A DNA stretch of 64,000 nucleotides from Gymnorhina tibicen. Lineage: Eukaryota > Chordata > Aves > Passeriformes > Artamidae. Below, piece by piece: positions 21,481-32,440 of the stretch (position 1 is its first letter; every line of letters starts with the position of its first letter). Position numbers and translations under genes: made by a program. Location of the stretch: assembly GCA_013399875.1 (NCBI GenBank), contig VXAZ01004636.1, positions 558,001 to 622,000 of the forward strand. Direction: 5' to 3'. The notes under the pieces were generated by a model. It had not been told where the DNA came from and did no database searches. It saw nothing but the letters and a program-made list of their open reading frames with translations.

Positions 21481-21786
21481 CGCGGAGGGAAGGGGCGAGG
21501 GGGGGCGAGGGAATCGACTGCGGCCGAGCTCTCCGTAGTGTTTAGACATTTCGCGGGGGGTCGGGGGGGACTCTTCCTTTTTTTTATTTTATTTGCCAGC
21601 GAGACATTATAAGCTATGCGTACTTAATGCAAAGACACCGTTCATTCTAGGCAAAAGCTCTTTTCTTCCGGAGGATGGATTGGAGCCCGGCTGTGCAAGG
21701 TAAGCCCGAGAACCCAGCCGGGCTTGGCGGCTCGGGGTTTGCTTCATGTCAGCGCATGGTATGTGAATCCTTTCTCGGCGGCCTAT

Positions 21787-21835
21787 TTCTTTTTCTTTTT
21801 TTTTTTTTCCGTGGTTTTGTTTTGTTTTGTTTTCT
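21787..21835. repeat. T-rich run with (TTTTG)n
   Basis: A long T run with interruptions is followed by three TTTTG units. Low-complexity DNA. Confidence 0.7.
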
Positions 21836-22179
21836 CTCGCCTCGACATGTGACAAGACACCACCCCACAGGACTGAATCCTCTATTGAAGACAGCCAGCT
21901 CTTTCTCACTCAGAATATTTATTTTCTCTCGAACCGCGCCTTGCAGTGAAGGGCGGTCTGTGCCAGGTAGGGAGAAAAGAACTCCCCGGCGACCCCTGAG
22001 AGGGAGTTTTATGAGCCAGCCTTTTTTCAAAAGTGGTCCTTGGGAAAGGGAGAAAAAACTTAGCAGCTTCATCAACTTCAGTGCTGAATTATCTCGGAAT
22101 CTTAATATAAATGTCACTTTGTGGGTTGGTTGTTTTTTTTTGTTTTGTTTTTGTTAACAAAAAGAAACCGAGGCTGTGA

Positions 22180-22620
22180 AGCCTTGAAGGGGCTGTATTT
22201 GTTTCTTTTAAACTAACAACAAATTATCTAATTAATATGTTTCAATTACAGCATGAAAAAGAGAGGCTTTGGACCGCCTGCAGTGGGTTTACAATAGCCC
22301 CAGAGCCCACTATAAGAATTTACAATAACTTCACATCTGTTTCTTTATTTCCCACTTTTCGAGTCTAAAACTCCTCTTGAAATCACTTCAAACCGTGGCC
22401 CAAGTTATGAAATATGGTCTCTCTGCCAGGAAAAAAAAAAAGGTAGAAAGAAAAAAAGGACAAAACTTTGCAGATCGAGGCTTCATTTGCAAGCTAGAAA
22501 GTGAAAGCCCCATTGAAGAGCATTAAACAAATATATTAGAATTCTGTCACTTTATGCAATTGAGTAGATCAAATAAAGGGTCCCAGGCCACTTCATTCAC
22601 TCTCATTCACTTGAATAGAA
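22180..22620. promoter_or_regulatory. Candidate enhancer L
   Basis: Unique AT-rich sequence 4-4.5 kb downstream of the coding exon, with AAATTATCTAATTAATATG, TTTCAATTACAGCATG and repeated TTACAATA motifs, plus ATTTGCAAGC and CTTTATGCAATTGAG. It is interrupted by an A-rich stretch at about 22430-22460. No coding frame. Confidence 0.35.
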
Positions 22621-22853
22621 AATGCAAAGAATAGCAAACCTAGACTGGGCCACCGATGTAGATTTAGCCCTTTTTTTCTGAGAGACAAAAAGGCTGAATT
22701 TTCACAAACACATTGCTGACTCGGGGACTAGGAAACCAGCACTGAAACCCCTTTGGAATTTAAATTCATTTTATCTTCCTCTCTCTTTCTGGGTCCCCTT
22801 GCGCTACAGGGTGAGTTGCACTGACACCCTTGCTTGGAAAAAAATACAATACT

Positions 22854-22854
<1 letters not shown>

Positions 22855-22896
<42 letters not shown>
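22855..22896 (+). repeat. (CAA)14 trinucleotide microsatellite
   Basis: Fourteen perfect CAA units are followed by a short A run. It is not inside any accepted reading frame, so the Asn, Gln/Thr or Val runs seen in translation are artefacts. Confidence 0.95.
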
Positions 22897-22999
22897 AAAA
22901 GGTTCCAGATTTATCCAGCGGAGCCACAATTTGGAAGGTGACGCTTATATTTGGAAAGAGAAAAGAAGGAAGAGCCACCCTTTGCCCTAAGGATCGCAG

Positions 23000-23240
23000 C
23001 CCCTTCTCGAAATGCCTGGGCAGAGTGGTCCTGCCCGGCTGCTCTCCGGGGCTGCCGCGCTCGGGGCTCTGCGCACACCGGGGCTGCGGGCTCAGGGCAC
23101 ACCGAGGCTGCCACACTCAGGACACCCGGCACACCGGGGCTGCCGCATTGCGCAGGGCCAGGGCTGCGGCCGGGGGAGTGAGAGGAGACTCTCGCCTTTA
23201 CCCGGTGCTGGCCTTGCCCTGGCTATGCCCGCAGGCGAGG
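23000..23240. promoter_or_regulatory. CpG-rich patch at right edge of the FOXB1 domain
   Basis: GC- and CpG-rich sequence, partly generated by an imperfect minisatellite. It marks the last CpG-dense region in the window; the remaining 40 kb lacks islands. Confidence 0.4.
23047..23165. repeat. Imperfect GC-rich minisatellite
   Basis: About four diverged units of roughly 25-32 bases share CACACCGGGGCTGC followed by a CTCAGG-like segment. The repeated reading gives the AHTGAAG- or HRGCR-like repeats seen in translation. Confidence 0.6.
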
Positions 23241-23268
23241 CCGGGCACTCTGCCTGTGCCGCACATCG

Positions 23269-23298
23269 CAGGGCATGGCAGCACAGGGCATGGCAGCA
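23269..23298. repeat. Two-copy 15-base tandem repeat
   Basis: CAGGGCATGGCAGCA occurs twice in direct succession. It may be part of the neighbouring minisatellite-rich patch. Confidence 0.8.
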
Positions 23299-23589
23299 CA
23301 GCCGTGTTCATCTGTGCCAGGGCCTAACCAGGGAGCAAGCAACAGACAGCAGAGACAGGGCCACTCTTTTCACAGGGGGTGGACCAGAGGGTGCCAACTG
23401 CTGTATCGGGACCAGGTGACCCTGCCCTTCCTTCTGCAGCTTTTATATGTGAAAGTTCCTTATCTGCCATCCTTCCTCTGCTGGGGCCCTCAGCACTGAG
23501 TCAGCCAGAGTAGGGCACAGCACCTCGGCATCCAAGGGAGGGCTTCGCCTTCTGCTCCCTTACATCTCCCTAACATGGCCATGCCAATG

Positions 23590-23725
23590 TTCTGAAAGGG
23601 TAACTCACACCACAGCTGTAGGCACTACTAAATAAAGGCTCTTGATTTTGCACTATTTAGTAGGGCCTCAGTATTAATTAAGTAGTAAGTAGAGTATTTT
23701 GCATTAATTAGAGCAGCTCCTTAGA
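23590..23725. promoter_or_regulatory. Candidate enhancer M containing a hairpin
   Basis: AT-rich unique block with AGTATTAATTAAGTAGTAAG and GCATTAATTAGAGC, next to the strong inverted repeat at 23615-23672. It resembles a conserved non-coding element. Confidence 0.4.
23615..23672. other. 58-base hairpin with interrupted 17-bp stem
   Basis: CTACTAAATA (23625-23634) is the exact reverse complement of TATTTAGTAG (23654-23663). After one A/G mismatch, AGGC (23620-23623) pairs with GCCT (23665-23668). After a one-base bulge, CTG (23616-23618) pairs with CAG (23669-23671). The loop is 19 bases. No family was recognised. Confidence 0.5.
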
Positions 23726-23729
23726 GAGA

Positions 23730-26700
23730 CGTTACAGCCAAGACTAATCTTATACCACACAAAACCGCTCAGCATTTCCACAGCCCCCATCTACCACAGA
23801 CCGCACAGACCACCTGCATGTAGTGTTTGCAAACACTAACCTGTAGACCTTTATCCCAGGGATATCAAGGCCCTTTGAGGGTTGCAGCTTCCATCCTCCT
23901 TGCTTGCTTTAATGGCTACTAGATAGACAATAAATAGGTAGGGATTCATTCCAAAACCCAGACCTGGTTCTAGTCCTAGGTGTGCTCACCAGCTTTGACA
24001 GCTTAAGGTGCCTTCTCAGACTTTAAAAACCTCTAGCACAACTGCTCCCTGCCAGAGGATCTGGGAACTCTTGCTCCCAAGGCTGTTCTCCTGAGCAGAC
24101 CCACATATTAGTTCCATGTTTTAACAGTCTAAGCTGCTAATTAGGGGGCACATTTATTCCTACTATCAGCAGTGCCACTGCATTACAAATGAAACATGAA
24201 ACAAACACAAACTCAAATGAAACAAGCAAGAAGCTACCAGAGCCTGTCTTTTGGAATACCTGAACATGCAAGCACACAAAGTCATCTAGCTGTAGCCAAA
24301 AAGAGCTGCTTTAAAGGTTAGGTCAGACAGGAAACTCTGCTGCAGAATATCAAGGTGGACAAAGCGCCCATTTCAGAGCAGGAAAGACAATTCTCCACTG
24401 CTAGCCGCAGATGGCAGCCATTTCTTTGCACAACTGCAAGCCCACCTCTTCTGCACCACAGAAGGGCGATTTTTTACCAACTTGAGCAATATCATCATCA
24501 GATTCTCTCCCACCTCTTCCTGCATGGGCATTCTCTCTGTGGCTCTGACTACCAAATTTTTACCTCAGCTTAACGATGTGCGTTCCTGGGAGGTGAGCAC
24601 TGAGAAGCTGAAGGATGCTGTCAGCATCCCAAGGTTTTTAAAATGTTTTTGCCTTGTGCCTTGGAGACATCCCTCCCTGAAGGCTAATGGGGCATGGACA
24701 GTACCGCCAGGTCTTTCCCGCTGTAGTGCTGGACCCACGGAAACACAGCTTGTGTCTTCTCTCCCTGAGCTCTTGCCTCTCCTTAGCTTTTCACAGGGCT
24801 GGGCTATTCAGGCCGGTGATGAGCCCACTCACTCACAGAAGGATGGGAATAGGCCTGCACAGACCTGCTGAAGGAGACCACAAACAGTTTGCGTTTATTC
24901 TCAACTTGGGCTGCATGCACTTGAGCCCTTGTTGAATATAATATCATAATTAACCCATATAATTTTCAGGTTAAAGAAGTTCTCTCTGGAGAACAGGGAA
25001 GAGGATCAAGAGAGGGCTGATCCCTGTTACACGTAATTTGGCCCCAAATTGCTGTTTTGTTTGCATCTGTGAGAACTCTAACAGAGAGAGGGAGGAATTC
25101 TAACAGACATGAAAGCAGATTTGAGTGATTTCTACACCTGCAGTAAGTTGTTAATAGTCATATTCATTTCTTTATTGAGCTAGAGCTTCCTCATTTTTGC
25201 AGGACCCAGAAGGGTCGGGTATATCCAGAGGCTCGGGGAAGCAGACATACTCCTGAATGTACATGGGGACAAGCTGGACCACCCTGAGCTGCTCTCCTCC
25301 CTAGCCAAAGATGTGTTTTTAAAGCACCTTATATTCAGCCATTCATGATTTGCAAGACTGGCACCAGTAGTTTCTCCCGAAAAGTGACAAGTGCTGTGTA
25401 TGGCAGAGGAAGACACAAGTCCCACAACAAACAATTCCCTGGGGGGAGGCTCATCCCTTCTTGCTTGCCCTATCACTGCTGAGTTTTCTCATCTCTCAGG
25501 CACAGAGTCCTGTACTTCCAGCACAGCTCACCCAAGTCACGCTAGCAAATGCCTTATACACTAAGGGTGCGGTTCAGGGTAAAAACTTAATTGCATAAAA
25601 ATCCACAGAAAATTCCCAGTGAATCAAATAGAGGAAGAGTTTCGCTGTCAAGGTTTTTCAGAGCATTCAGATGATTTTCTAATTAGGTAAGTAATTTATC
25701 TTTCTCTCAGTTTGGAGTCATAGTCAGTGGATATGGAAGGTCACATGCAGCTGTGCACAGGTGCCCCAATGCTGCATGGTCGTGGGCAACTCTGAAAGCT
25801 TTGGAAAATGTCTACATTCTTTGTCGTTTTTCTTCAAATGTTAGTCCAGTGCTTTCAGACCATATGCCAGAAACATTTTTTTTTGCCTCAGATGCAAAAG
25901 AACATGCCAAAGAAGGACCAAACCATGGGGCTCTATGATCAGCCCAGAATCATAATCCCGTATCAGGACAGCTCATAATCCATTCTTGGGATTCTGTTAG
26001 GGTACTTTTCAAAATGTAGACTAATCTACCTGTATATTAATAAAATAATAGTCCTAAATATTTTTTATAAAACTCTAGAAAGTTTTAAGAAATTCTTTTT
26101 TCTGTGTTTTGACTCCACTTTCTCAATGGTGAGGAATTTTTCAAATCCTTTAGCATCAAAATCACATTATCTACTTCTCATCAGTAATACTTCAAACAGA
26201 TTTCCTCCCTCCTTTTCTAAAAACAAATCGATCACTGGAAATTTTCCAGCATTCAGGTTCTCCAGGACTGTTAAGCAAAACATCAGGCAATGTAAATAAT
26301 GCCTATGTAAAACCTTTGATAAAGTCTTACTAATGCTGGATTTTCTTCTGAAAGCATGACTAAAAGAGCTGGTAGATGAATTCCTGTGAGGAATCCGGAG
26401 AGGATTTAGCTAAATCAGAGCTGTAGGACTGGTTACATCAACACAGGGGAGACAGCAGGGTCAGAGAGGAGCAGCAAGAGCACAAGAGGGGTGAAACTCC
26501 TGCTCTGCCCCCACACAGCCAGCACTGCTCAGCACAACCTGGAGAATGGACACCAGCAGCTGGAATCAGGTAGGAGTTGACTACTCTGAAATTACCTCGT
26601 TCTATTCCTCACTCCTTAAGTGAAAAAAAGGAGGGACAATGAACAGTAAATTCCATTGCCTGTACATAGTTAGATATTACAATTTCTCTTACTGCCTATG

Positions 26701-29700
26701 TATAGTTATATATTATAAATCCCTTTACTGTAAGATGGTTTGGGATAAGTCTTTTGAAGGCACTGGCTCATCTTGCAGAGCCTTGCTTTTGAGGAATTTG
26801 GGTTAGGGGTTTATTTCCTTTTTTTTCCCTTTTCCCTGTCAGAAGATATACAAAGATATGTCCTTTTATCAGCTTGGCATTACTCTGAGATTTTTCCATA
26901 AGCTCAAGATCAGGCTCTTTTGAAGTCATTGCACAGAAATCACCAGGGGCACCTATTGCACGTTCAGATGAAGGCCTTCCATTGGAAAATAAACCCAGTT
27001 CTGCCTGTAGCACTCCAATTCTATCAAAGTGCTCCTCTTTCTCTATCTGCATTGATGTGTCCGAGTTGTATTTTGGAGAACAGCATTTTCCTCCTAACTG
27101 GTCACAGGCATAAATTATAAAACAAAATTCATTTCTAAAGAGAAGGAAAGCCTTGTCAGACCACGGAGTGTCTGACAGCCATCAGATCACACAGCCACCC
27201 AGAACATTAGAAAAGAAGAAAGCACATGAGACATCTAGCACTCTCGATCCCTCATTAGTCCTCCCTTTGCAGAAAGGACCGTGTATATCTAAGTGCTGCT
27301 TTTTCTTTTGTTCAGAATATCCAAAGTCCCTCGACATTATTCTATTTTCCTGAGCATTCTCCTTTGTCAGTTCCTACAACTAAATAAAACAAGCCAAACC
27401 CCAAACTGTTTCCCCATGATCAAGCTCTTCTTTCTTTCTTTCCAAGTAAAGATATACTGCTTAAAAGGACAGTTTTGGGGTCAAATGCCGCTGCAAAGAA
27501 ACTCAATGGGATGAATTTGGATCAGTAACAATGCGTTCCTTAGTTCTCAATGCAAGTCAGGGAGGTTATGGTTCTGTGAATGTGGATGTGGCACAGTTGG
27601 GTAGGAGGTCAACAGCACAGAGTTAAGTACTATTTTCAGCATTGTCTTCTCCTTCATCCTTTTGAGGATACAAAGCAGAAGCTGTCAGTATTCATCCACT
27701 TGAGCTCTGGAAATACCTCTTAGGAAAGCTGGGAACTGATCTTGCAGAAAAACAGCAAGCATCATTATATAAGCCTGGATCCTCAGAGTATCCTGGCATA
27801 AGGTGGAATTCCTTGTATCTCTCAGAACAGCAATGGTAAAAGCCTTTCTGCCTGGAGCGGGGGATGCAAATCATGCCTCTCCATTTCTTCACAGTGTCAG
27901 ACGAGAGGAAAGCCTGTCCCTTGCACTGCAGACCTTGAGGCAGTGGTTTTGGTCATTTGTTTGGTGTTAGCTCAGGTAATTCACATACCAGTAGCAGTAT
28001 GAGGCTTCAGAGAGGCTGATTTATCTCTTGGAAGCTCCAAACCACAGCCTCTCACTGGGCATTAGAAAATGTTCCACTCTTCCAAGCATGCTACACCATA
28101 CACTGTAACCTTTCTCTCTTTGCATTAGTAAACAGTAAATGTAAATTTGAAAAGAGGAAACTTCTTTGTTACAAATATTTTTTCATTCTGCCTAAACCTT
28201 CTCTTTACTCTGATGGAATTACGATTGACTCATATTGTCAGTATGGAGGGAAACCCCCTTAATACACTGCTTTAACTAGAGTAAATGGACTGAACAAACA
28301 CTAACCTCTATAGCAAGCTACCAAATCTGCTTTGTGTGCTCTTTATTTCAGCCCAGCAGAGCTGGTATCATTTTAGTCGTGCAGAGCAAGACTATCAAAG
28401 ATGCATTTGTGTACAAAGTTCCTGTGCTGCCTAGGTATGTATTCAAGTACCTACTACGTGCACAGAAAGCATCACACCCATTAGGCTCAAGCAAATGGGC
28501 ATGAAAATGTCACCAATTTTATTTTATTTTCAAAATAATATCACATTTCTCAGTTCCTGTGGACAACTCAAAACTCTGGGCAATAAGGTGCCATCTGTTT
28601 ATTTGTTCCTTGCAAGGCAGCCAGCAATGCAAAGCAGCATATACAATAGTATAACCCAAAGGATTCAGACTATTCTTGGATGTTTCCATTTCATCTTTCA
28701 CTTGCTGACATTGTGTAATTAACACAAAATCACTGGAAAAATCAACAGTCTGAAAAAGATCTGCTAAAATATTGCTGTTAAATGTTTTCCCGACTAGTGG
28801 CAGCATCCAGACCAAGACACAAGGAAAATTTTAATTTGTTCTTACAGGCCCTCTCCATGACCTTGGTGGGAACAGTACTAGGATTTCATTCTGGAAGTTC
28901 TGTGAGGAGCTATTAGTACTGGCACTCAGGGATCTTTCTCTGGACACAGAGGCTTTTCAAGATTGTACATCCCCATTCTGTATGCTGTTATCCTTTCAGT
29001 CCACAATACAATTCCCATTGATCTCAGTGGGGATGGCTGGCAGAGAGCAGTACTGAAAAGCACACTGTAGTGTAAGCACTGGAATAAATTTACCTGATTC
29101 CTTACAGATAATGGCCTTTGTTCCCTAAACTGTACCTGCCTGAAAAGCCCTCCCCTGTTATTTCTGTGTGATAACCTACCCAACAAGAGCAGAGGGAACA
29201 GAGCTGCCTGCTGACCCGTCAGAGGAGGCACCCACTGACGGCTGGCTTGTTACTGCCATACACAATGAACAGTGCTTGAGTTCAGACTGGCTTTCCCTCA
29301 GGGACTAATTTGAGCCTGCCTTTTGGATCTAGTCAACATTTTAAGAAACCATTTAAGAGAACACTTGATAAAACTAAGGAACTCAATTAGTAGAAAGAGG
29401 ACTTCCCCTCCTCTCAGGTTTGACTGAAGCTGGCCAAAACATTCTATGTTGCTTGGGTGGATTGAGAGGAGAGAACAGGCATAAAATACGGTCTCATAAG
29501 CCTCACTTCCTCAGCAAGCCAGGATAAAACTTCCAAATGTAGTTAATACCACCAAATCCCATGTAGTCACTAGGATTGCCTAGGAAATATTCTCTACCTC
29601 CAAAACTCTCTAAAAAACTCCAAGTAACACATCAATCTCATCATGACATGAAGTGATTCTCTTTAGCTTCTACTTCTTGGTCTGAATGATGTAATTTTCA

Positions 29701-31638
29701 AATGTATTTTCTCCCTGTCCTACTCTTTGTCTTAACTGCTTTGAACTCCTTGTTTAATAACAGCAGATAAATAATGCATTTTACAAAGAAGAATTAGGAT
29801 GGATTTCATTAATGTTAACAACTTGGCTATGTTCTCATCATATGAATATACCATAAGTAAAACATTTTCTGTGCCAGATCTTGGGCTTAGGAAACACTGA
29901 ATTATTTTGCTCAAAATCCCTGTCAACCTTCCATTAATTACTAATAAATCAAGCATGCTAAAATGGTGCAGCAAATAATCTCCTCCCATTCGGAACATGT
30001 GTGCTCTCTTTGGGACTGGCCTATTTACAACAGCTATGATGTTCCACAGGCTTGGAAAGAACATGGGATTTCTTTCCTTCATGCTCTGAAAGCATTCAGA
30101 TTTTTTTTTAAGGTATGATTTTTTTTTTAATTTTTAACTTACTGTTTTCCTACATTTCCCATCACAGGCTTGCATCTTTTTTTCCTTTGATCTGAGTATA
30201 GACCAACCCTCCACAGGCAAAGAATCCCCTCTCCTCCACATGTGGATGGATATTTTAACTTGGCTCCCAATTGTTATAGATGTATCAGGTTCGGATATCT
30301 AATCTCTGTGAGACTCTGCTCTCTGCATCAATACTCATTCAACTGATAACATTATTTATTTGTAAGACATGAAAATTTGAATTTGTGGCCTAAACCTGAG
30401 TCTGTCCATTTGTGCTTAGAGACAGAACTATTCCACTCAGAAAGAGGAATCTTCTGCTTTTAAGGAACAACAAATATTAATTTATTGTTGCTGAGATCCC
30501 AATTACTGTCCAGTACCTGTGGAGAATTGGCAAGGAAAACAGATGTCAAATGGCAGGTTGTGCTGTGTGCTATGCCCAGAGAAAATGTGGTCTCTTAAAT
30601 GTTTCCAGGTAAAGGCCTGTCTCTTTCAATCCCTTCTCTTTTGCCAGGAAATCTCAGGATCAGTTCTAACGGCAGCTGGACTGGTGGCCATCCTGTCTAC
30701 ATTTCTGTTACGTGACACTAACTGCTGATTCTGCCTGGCTGCACAGATATAGCCATGTAAAATACATTGAACAACATCCTGATTCCAACAGAAGAGAAGG
30801 CTGCAGAACTTGATACATTTTTCACAAAAAACCAGGGGAAAATTCCTTCTACCAGTTCAATGGGAAAAAATAAATAAGAGTGAATCAAAACAAAAATGTT
30901 TGGAATTGATTCTAAAGTATCTGAAGAGATGAAAGTCATTAATATTTATGACATCAAATATTAGTTATATTTGATGTCTAACAAAGAGTTGTCTGTTTCA
31001 TTGGAAATAGCTTTCTTATTTTGTCATGAATACAGAGGCAGCCTTATTAATAAAACAAAATACCGTAAAGGAAAACAAGCAGAGACTGAAGGTTCTGCTA
31101 GTTTTTAAGGGTTTGTATTCTGCTATGTTATGTACTTATTTTTGATGGTTTTCCCCTTAAATTATGAGCTTGGGGAAAGAGAAGAAAATAACTTGAGTGT
31201 AAAGTTTAAACTGCTTATAAATAAGACAGATATGTTTGAAGCTGAATTGCCTTGTCTGGGGAAAAAAAGAGCTACTACACAACACACTTGGGGATCATAA
31301 ATCAGTCCACACACACAATCCCTCAAGTCACCAAGTGGAGCATTGCCCCTGCTGTGGATACAGTCCTGGATATTGTAGCATGTGTGATCCCAGAGCCTGA
31401 GCAGGACTGGCTGCTGGGGAGCCCGAGGCCCAGCTGTGTTAGCTAAAATGTGTCTGCTCACAGCTACCACATCTCTGGTTTTCCTGGTTCAGAGACAGGA
31501 CAATCAAAACAGAAATGCACTTCCCACAACTTAGGAACCTAAGCAGGTTAATACTCCAACCCATTCATGGACTCCCAAAGTGCCCAAAAGGTCTTGCATG
31601 GAAAAAAGTGTTAGAGCAGATGGGATCTCAGGACATTG
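23730..31638. other. Gene desert, no gene recognised
   Basis: Ordinary AT-rich unique DNA. The longest frames (98-129 residues, for example + 24482-24871 and - 29732-30082) match nothing known and show no coding texture. A diverged two-copy 36-base tandem repeat is at 26655-26726. T-rich runs are at about 30101-30130. Confidence 0.65.
26655..26726. repeat. Diverged tandem duplication, 36-base unit
   Basis: 26655-26690 and 26691-26726 align without gaps with 26 of 36 identical bases, sharing TGCCT, ATAGTTA and ATATTA cores. It is an old local duplication. Confidence 0.6.
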
Positions 31639-32440
31639 CAGAATCACAGGTTGGAAAAGACTTCTAAGATGGAGTCCAGTCTTAACAGAACACTGTCAAG
31701 CCCACCTCTAAACCATGTCCCTCAGTACCTACACATCAGATCTACGCATCTTTCAATGTCTCCAGGTGAATTCTCCATCACTTCCCCTGAGGAGCCTGTT
31801 CCAGTGCTTGACAATGCTCCCCATGAAGAAATTTTTCCTACTGTTCCACCTAAACCTGCCCTGGCACAACCTGACTCCATTTCCTTTCATCCTGTCACCT
31901 GTTACTTGGGAGATGAGGCCAATCCCCATCTGGCTACAACCTCCTGTCAGGGAGTTGTAGAGAACAACAAGGTGCCCCCTGAGCCTTCTTTTCTCCAGGC
32001 TAAGCACCCCAACTCCCTCAGCTGCTCATCATAGGACTTGTGCTCCAGACCTTCCCCTGGACTCTAGGGAATTCAGTCCTTCTCTGGACATGCTACAACA
32101 CCTCAGAGTCCTTCTTTTCATGAGAGGCCCAGAACTGGATACAGCACTTGAGGTGTGGCCTCACCAGTGCCCAACACAGGGGGATGGTCACTGCACGGGT
32201 CCTGCTGGCCACACCATGGCTGGTACAAGCCAGGTGCCATTGGCCTCTTGGCCACCTGGGCACACCTGGCTCACGTTCAGCTGCTGTTGACCAGCACCCC
32301 CAGGGCATTTTTCAGCTTACCAGCCCCTCTGCCCCAGCCTGTAGCACTGCAGGGGTTGTTACGATGCAAGCACAGGAGCCAGCACTGGACCTTGCTGAAC
32401 CTCACACAATTGGCCTCAGCCCATTGATCCAGCCTGCCCA
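31639..32440 (-). mobile_element. CR1 LINE 3' fragment, minus orientation
   Basis: The left end reads AGAATCACAGGTTGGAAAAG, the reverse complement of the CR1 tail region. The body includes CAGAACTGGATACAGCACTT and GCCCATTGATCCAGCCTG blocks characteristic of avian CR1 read on the opposite strand. It is 5'-truncated, as most CR1 copies are. It is diverged and carries no intact reverse-transcriptase frame. The 132-residue plus frame inside it is not a gene. Confidence 0.85.

Noticed and set aside
22799..23327. Frames with poly-Asn, poly-Thr or poly-Val runs
   Set aside because: The homopolymer residues come from the (CAA)14 microsatellite and the rest from a minisatellite. Not protein-coding.
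31636..32034. 132-residue plus-strand frame
   Set aside because: It reads antisense through a CR1 fragment. Similar frames appear in many CR1 copies by chance.
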